Source: Datisca glomerata (Eukaryota > Streptophyta > Magnoliopsida > Cucurbitales > Datiscaceae). From it: a DNA stretch of 64,000 bases. The stretch covers positions 64,122-128,121 of the forward strand of contig QANY01012003.1 of assembly GCA_003255025.1 (NCBI GenBank), written 5' to 3'. Positions 11,133 through 22,320 of the stretch are shown in pieces. Below the pieces are notes generated by a model. The model was not told where the DNA came from. It searched no databases and saw nothing but the letters and a program-made list of their open reading frames with translations. Numbering within the stretch: the first letter of the stretch is position 1; each line of letters begins with the position of its first letter. The translations under genes were made by a program, and so were the position numbers.

Positions 11133-11990
11133 TGTCTACCATGGGCAGCTCTATTACTGCTTTACTTGCACTCAAAAAATTGAATGGTGATAACTTCATA
11201 AGATGGAAATCGAACTTGAATTTGATGCTTATATGTGAGAACCACAAATTTATTCTTACTGAAAAATGTCCTGAAAAACCCGATGCCAGTGCCACTAAAA
11301 ACATTAAAGACAAATTTGATGCTTGGATTCAGTCCAACAACAAAGCTTAGTGCTTCATGCTTGTGAGCATGAATGATGTTCTCAGAACAAAGTATGAAAG
11401 CATGAAAACTGCATATGAGATCATGGAATCTCTACAGGTGATGTTTGGACAGCAATCTAATCAAAGTCATCATGAAGCTACTAGGAGCTACATGACTACT
11501 AAGATAAAGAAAGGTACTTCTGTGCGAGAATATGTTTTGAATATGATCAATATAATGTATGAGGTAGAAGTACATTGGGCTACCATTGATGAGCGAACTC
11601 AAGTCAGCATTATACTTGAATCGTTTACACTTGCTTTTTCCACGTTCACTATTAACTATGTTATAAACAAGTAGCAATTCAACATGACCCGATTGTTGAA
11701 TAAACTAGAGATTTTTTAGTCACGCAACAAGAGTATGATAAAAGAGGGCGAGACAAATTTTATGGAGCAAAAGCCTTCTTCAACTGTTGTTAATAGTAAC
11801 AAAAGGAAGAAAAACAATGGTAAGGACAAAAGTAAGAATAAGAAAAGAAAGAAAGTCGAGAAGTCACTTAAAGGACAAGAAGAACAAGAAAGACAATAAC
11901 TCCAAGAAGAAAGAACCAAAGGAAAATGTTTTCATTGTGGAGTTGAAGGTCAATGGAAGAGAAACTATCACAAATATCTCTTTAAGCTAA
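11133..11990 (+). pseudogene. copia 1 gag remnant
   Basis: The start MSTMGSSITALLALKKLNG at 11133, followed by GDNFIRWKSNLNLML, matches the N terminus of plant copia Gag proteins. The next frame holds MTTKIKKGTSVREYVLNM (11492-11545) and a serine/leucine-rich ILESF block. A zinc knuckle near 11930-11965 reads CFHCGVEGQWKRNY, in which the histidine and last cysteine are replaced. Stops at 11348, 11672 and elsewhere break the frame. An internal ATG at 11027 is outside gag homology and not favoured. Confidence 0.85.
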
Positions 11991-12019
11991 AAAAGAAAGG
12001 TAAATGTGATTTCCTTGTA

Positions 12020-12460
12020 CTTGAAACTTTTTTAGTAGAATATGATTTGTCATCTTGGATTATAGATTCAGGAGCAATTAACAATGCATGTTCTTCTTTG
12101 CAGATGCTTGATTCTTCAAGGGAGCTTGCTGACAACGAGGTGATAATGAGAGTTGGCAATGGTGCGCTCGTTTCAGAGAAAGCATTAGGGACAATCCATT
12201 TAAATTTTAGAACTAATTATCTTGTTTTGAAAAAGGTTTATTTTATTCATGGATTCTCTAGAAATTTGATATCTTTATCCTTGTTGCATGAACAAAATTT
12301 TGATATTTCTTTTAATAATAATATGTTTATTATTTCTAAAAATGGATTTGATATTTGTCATGCAAAAGTTTCAAACGGATTGTATATGCTTAAACCAACT
12401 GAACAAACATTAAATAATTCAGAATTATTGAAAGTAGAAAATCTTAAAAGTAACAAATGA
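12020..12460 (+). pseudogene. copia 1 protease remnant
   Basis: SSWIIDSGAINNACSSL (about 12047-12100) is the copia retropepsin active-site motif, DSGA, with the usual leading tryptophan. The flap-like NGALVSEKALGTIHL and the LVLKKVYFIHGFSRNLIS region follow in order (the family's VLHVPxxxxNLIS motif). The open frame ends at 12458. The active-site residues are retained, but there is no connected Gag-Pol frame. Confidence 0.85.
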
Positions 12461-12484
12461 CAAAAGGATTCTCAAGAAGATGAT

Positions 12485-13230
12485 ATGTATGTATGGCATC
12501 TTAGGCTGGGATATATTAATCTTGACAGAATAAATTATTTAACAAAGCATGGTGTTTTGAGAGAACGAAAAGTTAAGACTCTTCTGGTTTGTGAATCTTG
12601 TCTAGAGGGTAAAATGACCAAGAGACATTTCTCTAGAAAAGGCCAAAGAGCCATTGAGCTAGCACATAGTGACGTCTGTGGACCAATCAATCTACAAGCT
12701 AGAGGTGGGTAGGAGTATTTCATCACTTTTATTGGCGATTACTCTAGATACGGTTATACTTACCTTATATGCACATAAAGTCTAAAACGTTTGAAAAGTT
12801 TAAAGACTTCAAAGCTGAAGCTAAAAAGCAACTAGATAAATCATTGAAAACACTTCGATCAGATCAAGGTGGTGAATACTTAGATTTAGAATTCAAGGAC
12901 TACCTGCTAGAGTATGGAATTCTATCCCAACTCACAACACCTGGAATGTCATAGAAAAATGGTGTTTCAAAAAGGAGAAACCGAACCTTATTGGATATGG
13001 TTAGGTCGATGGTAAGTTACTCATCACTACCACTCACATTCTGGGGATATGTACTTCAAATGGCAATCTACATTTTGAATGTAGTTCCTTCTAAGTCTCT
13101 AAGTAAGACACCTTTTTAATTATGGAATGGCTACAAACCTAAGTTGCATCATTTCCTTATATGGGGTTGTCCAACTCACGTTCTTAGACCTAAGACTAGA
13201 AAGTTAGATTCATGTTATTAGACCTAAGAC
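12485..13230 (+). pseudogene. copia 1 integrase remnant
   Basis: YVWHLRLGYINLDRINYL and CESCLEGKMTKRHF (12488-12630) form the HHCC zinc region before integrase; the second histidine is a tyrosine. HSDVCGPINLQARGG and YFITFIGDYSRYGYTYL contain the first catalytic aspartates of the DDE core, and RSDQGGEYLDLEFKDYL (12860-12910) the next. Homology continues to LWNGYKPKLHHFLIWGCPTH (13120-13180) and then ends. Several stops are present. RT and RNase H should follow but are deleted. Confidence 0.85.
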
Positions 13231-13242
13231 ACCTTTCAAGGT

Positions 13243-13935
13243 CGGTAGTGTCATATGTCACCACAGTGGCACGTAACTCTCTATAGTGTCACATGCCACT
13301 ATAGTGGTGTGTGGGACTCTATAGTACCTCACGGCACCATAGTAGTACACGACACTGTAGTGTGGCACAGACTGTAGTGGCAAATTTGTAAAGAGTTTAT
13401 TATTTTATGTAAACCCTAAAACCTAACGAGCCTTAACCTAGAATATATATATATATATATATATATTATTCTATTGGCCTCATTGAAGCAATCTGTGTGA
13501 TTAATTGTTAATAAAAGGCTTTGCGAATTCTCTAATTTTCTCTCATAGCTCTGTCTCAAAAAGTCATTCTCCAAATATCTACATCTCATGTGTTAAGTAC
13601 ATTTAGAGAAGAAAAAGTATTCTTGAATTATTCTATGTGCCCATGCACATCCTAGTGTGTTTCAGGATTGGTTCGAAAGATCTTGGTGTGGATCTCACAG
13701 TCCGTTGTTCGAGGAATCTTAAGTTCATTGTTAGCGATGGCGCTTGATAGACAACAAGAGGTATAATTATTTCTTTATATGTCTATGATTTAATGTATAG
13801 ATAAATAATGGATCCAATGAGAAAAATTATTTTTCATTAAAAATTATTTTTGGAACCTGTGGCGTTTCAATTTTTTTTTTATAGATAAAAATTTTTAAAC
13901 TAAACACCTCCGTTGCGCGCACCGTGATTCCAACA
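13243..13935 (+). repeat. 3' LTR of copia 1 with expanded U3 repeats
   Basis: Bases 13380-13935 match the 5' LTR. Upstream, 13243-13380 is a run of imperfect, partly palindromic units around ACTATAGTGGCAC/ACTCTATAGT. The 5' LTR has only about one such unit at its start. The LTR beginning is therefore uncertain (about 13243-13360). No clear polypurine tract precedes it, which fits an internal deletion ending at the LTR. The end at 13935 is secure from the target duplication. Confidence 0.7.
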
Positions 13936-15385
13936 AATATATGGGGCTGTTGAGGAATGCACCTTACATGAGTGTTAGTGCCAAGCAAAATGCTATACGT
14001 CATGATCATATGGTGTTAGTATCAAGGATGCAAGTTTGAAGAGCCAAGAGAAAGGCTACACTTGTGATTCAAGGATCATATGATGACCAATTTAGCCAAC
14101 TATGAGATTATATTGGGAGCTAAAAAGAGTTAATGAGGGTAGTTCTATTTTTATGAAAATTGAAGCTAGTAGAGGTGGTAGACCTAAGTTTCAAAGGTTG
14201 TATATTTGTTTAGGGGTTTGTAAAAAGGGCTTTGAAGGGGGTTATAGGCCTGTGATTGGTTCGGATGGGTATCACATCAAAGGTCCCCATCCAGGACAAT
14301 TACTAACTACAAGAGGAATATATGAGAATAATTCATTGTTCTCGATTGCTTATGCTGTAGTGGGGGTTGAAAAGTTAGACTCCTAGGAGTTTTTTTGACT
14401 ACTTTGATTGATGATGTTGGAATTGTTAACAGTTATGCACAAACATTCATAAGTGATAAGCAAAAAAGGCTGAAGCGTGCATTGAAAAACTTAGTACCCA
14501 ATTGAGAGTATAGGAGTTGTGTGTGACATATGGACAATAACTTTAAGGAGGATTTCAAAGGTCTATCTTTTAGAAATAGATTGTGGAGCTGTGCTAGGAG
14601 TACAACAGTAGTTCAGTTTTTGTCTAAAATAGAGAAGCTTAAGGAAGAAAATTTATGGGCTTATGAATGGTTGTATGTAAAACCTCATGCTTCATGGACT
14701 AGGTCTCACTTTAAACCTTTCTCAAGTGTGATATGCTATCAAACAACCTTTGTGAGTCATTCAATGCTGCGATTTTGGAAGCTAGGGATAGGCCTATCCT
14801 GACTATGCTTAAAAAAACTAGGTTATATCTTATGATTCGAATGGTAAAGAAAAGAGAGAGTGTTTCTAAGTGAAGTTGTAATGTGTCTACGAAAGCATGT
14901 GCAATAGTTGAGAAGAATAAAACAAATAACGCATTTTGCCTACTTATATAGGTATGATGAGGGAAATTTGTAGTGAACTTGGAGGCAAAGACTTGTACTT
15001 GTAAGAAATGAGATCTCACTGGCATTACATGATGTCATGCCATAACTTCCATAAGCTACAAACTGGATGATTCACTTGCATATATGGATAATTGTTATAC
15101 AAAAGAGGTCTATTTAAGAACATATGAGCCCATTATTAGCCCTAATTCAGAATTGTGGCCCAAATCTACTAGACGACCACTAATTCCCCCTACTTACCAT
15201 AAACAGCCTGGGAGACCAAAGAAGTTGAGGATTAGGGAGGCTGGTGAACCTCCTAGACCCCCCTACAATGCATAAAAGTAAATCTAGGGTTGCTATAGTA
15301 ATGAAATATAAACAATTTGGTGAATTGGGTCACAATAAATTGACATGTAACAGGAGAAATGTACAAAAATATTTAATACAGTTAA
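13936..15385 (+). pseudogene. MULE-2 transposase, catalytic part
   Basis: It resumes exactly where 8568 stopped: YMGLLRNAPYMSVSAKQNA, then LWDYIGELKRVNEGSS. The MULE DDE region follows: YICLGVCKKGF, RPVIGSDGYHIKG (first Asp, about 14248-14285) and GQLLTTRGIYENNSLFSIAYAVV. A frameshifted SDKQKGL block near 14453 carries the second Asp. The ENLWAYEWLYVKPHASWTRSHF region, then a CTCKK/CxHDVM-like SWIM zinc region near 14990-15030, are recognisable. A decayed terminal knuckle (KYKQFGELGHNKLTC, about 15303-15350) lacks its first cysteines. At least eight stops or frameshifts occur. Confidence 0.88.
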
Positions 15386-15689
15386 TTATATTATGTTTAT
15401 CAAATTGTAGTGTTTAAGTATGTTTTGTTGTTTAATTGCAAGCTTCATAATCGGCTTCATAAGCGTCTAGATCACTGGCTTCACAGAATGCTGAACTAGT
15501 GGCTTCATAGAATGTTGAACCAGCGGCTTCACAGAATGTTTCCCAGATGCCAACAGTTAATACATTAATTATGTTTAATTATTTCTACATTTAATTATGT
15601 TTTATTTGTTAACTTACAGATTTTTGATATATAATTATGTTCTATTGTTTAATTATAGGCTTCTGAACTAGTGAAAACAGCATCCCAGA

Positions 15690-16017
15690 GGTTTGAACTA
15701 GTGGTAAATTCTGAACCAGTGGCAAATGCTTCCCAGAGGGATGTACAATGCAACCATCACTTTTTGAACCAGTGGCAAATGCTTCCCAGATGGATGATAC
15801 AATGCAACCATCACTTTTTGAACTAGTGGCAAATGCTTCCCAGAGGGATGATACAATACAACCATCACTTTTTGAACCAGTGGTAAATGCTTCCCAGAGG
15901 GATGATACAATGCAACCATCACTTTTTGAACCAGTGGCAAATGCTTCCCAGAGGGACGATACAATGCAACCATCACTTTCTAAACCAGTAGCAAATGCTT
16001 CCCAAAGGTCCGAATAA
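15690..16017 (+). repeat. 54-bp coding minisatellite in the MULE-2 3' exon
   Basis: Five tandem 54-bp units from 15748 encode an 18-residue repeat close to MQPSLFEPVANASQRDDT and end in a stop at 16015-16017. A degenerate extra unit lies at 15690-15745 in another frame, offset by a short deletion. Earlier sequence (15460-15560) has related GGCTTCACAGAATG-type repeats. The unit length is a multiple of three and the frame is kept, so the array probably arose within the coding end of the MULE protein. Confidence 0.9.
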
Positions 16018-16989
16018 ATGTATGTCTCTCAATCTCCTACCTTGGTGACGTCTCCCATGGGAATGACGGTCCTTAAGAAGCAATGCACCTGAAACTCAAC
16101 CAGGGCATTATTCAAAATAGAAGTTGAACGCCTTTCTTCCCCTTAGTCAGTCAAATTTGAACAATGATTGTGAATTTTTTGTGGATATTTTGTGAGAACT
16201 TTGAACAATGATTCTATATGTTTATAGTTTATGAAGGAGGATGATTATTTTTTGTGGGTAGTAAACAGTGAGGGATGTTTGGGATTTTATGATAATTATG
16301 AAGGATGTATGATTATGAAGTATGAATGGTGTTTGAGAATATATATATATCTCAAGTCAAGGATCAAAATTTGTAAATGCAAAAATAACCTTAACTTGTC
16401 ATTCATAAAATATATTACAATTGAAGTACACAAACATCATCAATAACATAATCTAAACCAAAATAAGCTTAAATAAAAGATAAATACCCCTAAAACTTGA
16501 AGTAAGCAAACATCAACAACAAGCATATGCACCTCATCGACTTCTTAATCTTGTATCGTAAAATTCTATCTCCGTGCTCAAGTCAGGTCATTCCTCTTAA
16601 TAACCCGGAGATAATATTTTTTTCTCTTACACACATAGGTGGGTCGGACCACGTAAAAAACATGCATTCTCCATTGTTCTACAAAAATAATCAACAAAAT
16701 TAACAAACAAGTATGAGAAAATAGAGCTTCCAATTTTAATTAACATGGAGGTTCCAATTTCAATACAAAATTAAGATTGGAGAAGTTAACAATCTTCCTT
16801 CCAAACTTACCTGTTTTTTAGAACATGCATAGGACCTTCTTCACTGGTTCAAATCATTCCAATAGGTCTTCAATTCTGATGGAATACCACAGTAGCATAT
16901 TAGAGCTCCCATAGAAAAAAAGTGAAGGAATTGTAGTGAAAGGCTGCTATCATGGTGAAGAAGAAACATGGAAGGGAGGGGGGAAATTG
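16018..16989. other. MULE-2 3' untranslated region
   Basis: About 1 kb without a credible gene between the last transposase exon and the 3' TIR. An ORF at 16231-16446 shows no recognisable domain and lies in AT-rich sequence. I saw nothing else here. Confidence 0.5.
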
Positions 16990-17224
16990 GTGCCATTTCG
17001 TATCAGGAAAAATGGGTTGGTGGGGGAGAGGCCGTGGATGGCTTACACATGGCAAGGTATATTAAATTACCCCATTTTCCATTAAAAAACTCACGTGTAA
17101 GTCACGTGCATTGACTTCCGTCAGTTTTTTGAACAAAAATCACAGTATGGTGCATTGGTGAAACAAAATGAAAAATGAGGGGGTTTTATGAAAGATTTTG
17201 AACGCCATGGAGCCAAATGGTATA
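16990..17224 (+). repeat. MULE-2 3' terminal inverted repeat (interrupted)
   Basis: GGGGGAGAGGCCGTGGATGG...CTTACACATGGC and TCACGTGTAAGTCACG...TTGACTTC match 7285-7420 in the same orientation and 7917-7960 in inverted orientation. It reaches GGTATA at 17224, where gypsy-B starts, and resumes at 28399 with GTTGCACAAACG. The duplicated GTATA (17220-17224 and 28394-28398) proves the interruption. Confidence 0.85.
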
Positions 17225-17740
17225 TGTAAAGAATTTTTCATTCACACCAATAGAATCATGTTACTAATTAGTGAGAGATGATCAAGAGATTAGAGAGAGA
17301 GAGAGAGTTTAGGAATTCAGTAATGTTTTTAAATATGTATATCCTCCGCCTTTCCTTTGTTTCTTACCCAAGCATTTATAAGCCATCAAGTGTAAATAAA
17401 ATAACAATTTGTCAATAAATAGAAAAGGGAGGGGAATGGTCGTCCTCTCCCCTATGGTATGATTTCCCTTTCTCCTATGTTTTTGGAGGATCTATTACAC
17501 CCATAGGACCCCACCCATACTTGTTAGATCTTATGTCAGGTGTGGGGCCTTTCACTCTATTCGTTTTTCTCAATTGTCTCATTCCCTAGTTTTTCAATCA
17601 CCAAATCAGTTGTAGCTGCGTGGCCTTCTCTAGTGACTCAGATCTATTCCTTCTTGTTCTCGTTCGGGGATCTCCTCACTGCCCCTTGGTTTTATCCAAA
17701 TCTGGGTTAATGTGTAATGAATGCATTCTGCGCTCGTCTT
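17225..17740 (-). repeat. 3' LTR of gypsy B
   Basis: It starts TGTAAAG (plus strand) and aligns with 27857-28350 through TAATTAGTGAGAGATGATCA, GGAGGGGAATGG and GGGGATCTCCTCACTG. The terminal 40-50 bp near 17700-17740 no longer align well with the other LTR, so the inner boundary is approximate. Confidence 0.8.
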
Positions 17741-18324
17741 GATAGGGGATTGGCAGCTTCATCCCTTTTCTATCTTTTTACTCTTGAAAACATCAATAAT
17801 ACATAGAAAATAGGTACATTAGATCATAAAAATGTATGCCATTGTTGCCTTGTCTGACGCATTTCTCAAGAACATCACTTGTTTTTTGTCTGAGTCGTTC
17901 CTCCTTCTCGTACCCGATTCTCAGTGCAAATCGTGCAATTTTGGGGCACACTTATAGTTATTACGTGAGTCACTTTGCCTCCCCGCTCTAGGGTGGCGTG
18001 AGTTTTCAAGACATGTCTCCTTCTCTTTCCAGCTGTCATTTCATCATTTGCCTGTTCGAATGATGGCCAACATTTGTCCTTTCAAACGTCATGTCCCTAC
18101 GCGCCTGCTGCACTTCCACGCCATTATTTCTTCAGAATCGATTGTGTTTCATTTTTCTTTCAAATCCATAAATTGAATTACATTCCCTTTTCGCATCCGT
18201 AAAGTCCTTTTTTTAAGTCTTTTTCATTTCGCCTCAACGTATACTTTGTCTCTTGTAAGTCGTTTCTTTTCCTCCATTTTGATTCCTTTCTTCTTCTCAG
18301 GAGCTTCTTGGTTAATTATGGGAG

Positions 18325-20259
18325 AGACATAGTTTAATGTTATTGTCCCGTTATTTAGGAAGTGGGTCGAGTTCAACAGCTTCATGGATCGTTATAAAGA
18401 CGCCTTCCTCCCGGATGTCATTTGTGGTTTTAGGGATGGGGTACCTAGGTCTTTCCCTTGCAATCCGCCGTATCAAATCACAGGAATTTTTTGGCAGTTT
18501 CTAGAATTTTTTGGCACTTTCCCTTGTATATAGCTTTAGGATTAAAGCTCTCATTCTCCCCCCTCTTTTGAGAATTTTTTGGCACTTTCTATCTCACCCC
18601 TCCCAAAATACTCCTAACACCTACATAGTTCTTTTAGGGATAAAAGCTTTAAACAGGAGGTATAACCTTATCATAGGGGTAGACGAAATTCGTGTCACGT
18701 ACATTGTTAAGAAGCACGGCGTGTTTTACTACTTGGCTCCCCATGCTAGCGAAAAATGGGGAGGTCTAATCACCAATCTCCCGAGGGGGGATAAAGCTGG
18801 GAAGACGGACCCTCCTGATTGGTGAGAACTGGGGCTATGATGGTCACTGGATCGTCCCTAGGATCTGTGTGCCTTTCAGTAAGTAGTCAGAGCTTTGACC
18901 TCTCTTTTCCCTTTCTTTCCTTTTTCGTCTTTGGCCATTTTTCTTCACCGGCTCTTTTCTCTTTTGTGTAAACACAAATTTAAACAAAAGGTATTTTGTC
19001 CCCAAGGACGTAGCCGCACGGCTCTCCACTGCTTATAACTTCCTAGAATGGGATTGGAGAGATCTCCTCGACCCAAAGAAGCCTATTGACGTTGCATGTG
19101 CTCCTATTCCCATAGCAGAGGTTGCTGCTTCCTCTACCGCTTTAGAGATTCCTCGGGCCATCCCCGTTGATGTTTTTCACAACATCGTGGTATCCAGTTC
19201 TCCTTGTTCTGAGTGGGATAAAGAGGAAGAACACGAAGAAGAACGGTAACGGGAAGCAAAGCAGGAAGAAGCCGAAGATCAGGACGCATTATTCTGTTTT
19301 GCTTAAGAGCAGTTGGAGATGTCGAAGCGTCTTCGGAGAAAATTATAGGGGACTTTTGGTGGGGAGAGGAATTTTCACCAAAGAACGAAGGATGCTTACA
19401 CCTAGTATCATCCCTGATGTTGCTTCGGTGCAACTCCCTCTCACGTTCCTATTGTCGGTCCACCACCTACTTCATCCAATCCTCCTGCCCCTGTAGTCAA
19501 AGATATTTTAGCATGGAAAGAGGTCTCTCCCCCTCCTCCCCTATCTTCTCGGAGGCCAACTCCTTCACCTGCTAGTTCTCGGGGGATGCCCAATGAGACT
19601 GACGTCTGGAGATGGCGTCGCTATAAGGTATCTCAGCATGTTCTCGCTTCTGTGAGCTTTCTGAAGGATCCCCGTACTTCGTACATGGTCGTGAAGGGGA
19701 TCAGGTCTGACGTGGACATGGCTGCCCTTCACCATATGTATGTCAGCGATAAGATCGTAGACCTTAGTCATAGCCTGATGCAGGTAATTTTTTACTTTTG
19801 TTGATTTCTTCATTTAGTTTTTTCCTTTATACTTTCCCCTTTACTAACACTTGGAGGTTGTTCTTTAATTTTGTTTTTTTACAGACTGTGACTTATCACA
19901 ACGAGCTCCAGGAGGACATCCGCTATGTTGAGCTTGAGATGGTGGGGTTCAGGACAAAGATGCAGGAGATCAACAAGTCCTATAGTGACGTCCTTACCGA
20001 GCAGGATCACTTAGGGAAAGTGGTGGCTGAGCTTTGGAGAGTCATCACCTGTCTCATAGAAGAGTTGGAAGCTGTTGCGATCGAGCGGGCGAGTCTGGAG
20101 GAGTCTCTGCGGGAGTCAGAGAAGACTGTCGAGATCAGCGAGGAGAACTTATCCGTTGTTAAAGGGAACCTGACTGAGGCAAAAGAGAACCTCTCATCTG
20201 CATTGGCTTCTTTGGCCAAGGCTGGCCAGCGGGAAATAGAACTTAAGGCTAAGTACTAG
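18325..20259 (+). pseudogene. antisense spliced ORF of gypsy B (putative plant gypsy-type transposon protein)
   Basis: This gene is on the strand opposite to the retroelement. Exon A (about 18325-18878) has blocks VEFNSFMDRYKDAFLP and LLGIKALNRRYNLIIGVDE, like the N-terminal domain annotated in plants as a putative gypsy-type transposon protein (PF04195-like). A GT-AG intron (18879-18990) leads to exon B (18991-19783, FVPKDVAARLSTAYNFLEW and later SFLKDPRTSYMVVKG). A second GT-AG intron (19784-19884, ending TTTTTTTACAG) leads to exon C (19885-20259), a Glu/Leu-rich coiled coil ending in a stop. Stops near 19246 and 19300 and a damaged exon A make it a pseudogene. Antisense extra ORFs between pol and the 3' LTR are known from Tat elements. 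Its role is unknown. Confidence 0.7.
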
Positions 20260-20854
20260 ACCATTGTTGAGCATGCTGAGGGTATGGCCTATAGTACATG
20301 TTACCATGATGAAAAAGCTGACAAGGCTCCCACATGCCTCTTGTTGACATTCCCGACGACCCTGCCAGTCCTGATCTGGCAGCAGCACCGGCTTCTGATC
20401 CTCCTGCAGAGGCCGCTCCTGAGGAGGAGTCTAAGTTTCCTTTTCATTTTTATTTTTCTATGTATCACCCCTCTTTTTTTTCTTTGTATATTTTCGAATT
20501 TTAATGAGAAGATCTTTTGTGTTTCATCATTTCCTCTATTAGCTTTCCTTTTTTTAGTACTTCAAATGATCTCCTTTTTATTTTGTCTTTTTCACAAACA
20601 TTTCGTGAAAAATTTGGAGAAATATTCTGGCTAGTTGTCGAATACTTAGTAGAAATTTTCTTATTTCTATAGTTGTCGAATTTATCCGTACTCTTCAATT
20701 TGCAGTTTTAAAGAGTAAAGTTTGTCTTGGCTAATTTATGATGCAATAGAGCAGACCCGTTCCCACCTGTATACACAACTTTATATCTTGCCATTTCCGT
20801 TTGTTCTTCTCCCCCTCTTTTTTTTTGTCTTTAGAAGATATTTTTTTTGGAAGT

Positions 20855-21122
20855 AGGACCTAGGGAATGCTCCTCTTAAGGATTTTATGCCATTATTTTC
20901 TTCTGAGAGTATGACTTATGAACTGCATCTCTCAAGGACTTTATGCCCTTATTTTTTTCTGAGAGTAAGACTTATGAGTTCACATCCCAAGGAATTTATG
21001 CCCTCATTTCTTTCTGAGAGTAGGACTTATGAATAGTCCCTCTCAAGGTCTTTATGCCTTTATTTTCTTTTGAGAATAATACTTACAAACTACCCATCTC
21101 AAGGACTTTATGCCCTTATTTG
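20855..21122. repeat. 56-bp tandem repeat array in gypsy B
   Basis: About five diverged units with period 55-57 bp. Each contains TCTGAGAGTA(A/G)GACTTATGA and CTCAAGGACTTTATGCCCTTATT. Landmark TTTATGCC positions are about 20884, 20940, 20995, 21051 and 21108. It lies between the antisense gene and the integrase end, in the untranslated part of the retroelement. Confidence 0.9.
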
Positions 21123-21239
21123 TAGTATTTTCGCATAAAGGAGAGAGTTGACACCGTAAATTTTTACGTGGAAAACTCTTCCGGGAAAAATGTGAAAACT
21201 ATAACAAAGGTTACAATTTTTAAACAAAGTATTTTTTTC

Positions 21240-21810
<571 letters not shown>

Positions 21811-21996
21811 TACAACATTGCTCTGTTACTTTTTGCCTCTATTTTTGTGATTTGACATAGATAGGGTACTGGATAAATCTTGATTTGTATTGCTACCTTT
21901 TCATTTCTTTGACTCTTATCTTGGTCTTTCTTTATCCAGAAAAAGATCCTTAATAAACAGGTATGGAAGCTATAATTGTAAACCAGAATTAAATCT

Positions 21997-22103
21997 ATGG
22001 AAGCGTTAATTTATACATTCCTCTTAGTCTCTACACTCAGAATAATTTTTTCGCTATCTTTTTTTGTGAACAGCCTAAAGTTCCAACTGAAAAGATGAAA
22101 TGA
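21997..22103 (+). pseudogene. psbT: plastid psbT copy, frameshifted
   Basis: It starts ATGGAAGCG (MEALIYTFLLVSTL), the N terminus of the small photosystem II T subunit, at the normal position after psbB. In the T run near 22045-22052 one base is missing relative to the expected gene, shifting the rest out of frame. The tail still matches the plastid sequence at DNA level (AAAGTTCCAACTGAAAAGATG). Confidence 0.88.
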
Positions 22104-22204
22104 TTTTTCATTATCTCAATTGAAGTAATGAGCCTCCCAATTCATATTCTTTTTTCTTAACTGTTAAAACAAAATGAATAAATTAATAAATAAAACAATA
22201 AAGA

Positions 22205-22320
22205 TATATCTATTCATATTTGCGAAGGTGTTCCTATCTTTTTCTAATATTTGTACTTATACCAAAATATCCACAGGGATACAACAACGTATTAGACCTG
22301 AATATGCTGGTCCTTTGGGA
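22205..22320 (+). pseudogene. ndhA: plastid ndhA fragment
   Basis: The frame across 22274-22320 reads GIQQRIRPEYAGPLG, the strongly conserved segment of plastid NADH dehydrogenase subunit A, with Gly replaced by Arg (a G-to-A change). Upstream, TCCTATCTTTTTCTAATATT and AAATATCCACAGGGATA resemble the preceding exon with a short deletion. The left border is uncertain. It is followed immediately by retroelement sequence at 22321. Confidence 0.75.

Larger units (their letters stand above)
8564..13940 (+). mobile_element. Ty1/copia element 1 with target duplication AATAT
   Basis: LTRs begin TGTTGG and end CCAACA (perfect 6-bp inverted termini). The 5' LTR is 8569-9152 and the 3' LTR ends at 13935. 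AATAT at 8564-8568 and 13936-13940 is the 5-bp target duplication. An initiator-Met primer site follows the 5' LTR. Gag, protease and integrase remnants are in order, but reverse transcriptase and RNase H are missing: the coding part stops near 13230 and the 3' LTR follows at once. This is an internally deleted, nonautonomous copy. Confidence 0.92.

Noticed and set aside
15698..15976. Repetitive minus-strand ORF with HLPLVQKVMVALYHPSGK units
   Set aside because: It is the antisense reading of the 54-bp repeats whose sense frame fits the end of the MULE protein.
20855..21122. CRISPR-like array of regularly spaced repeats
   Set aside because: The whole 56-bp unit is repeated without unique spacers and the context is a plant retroelement.
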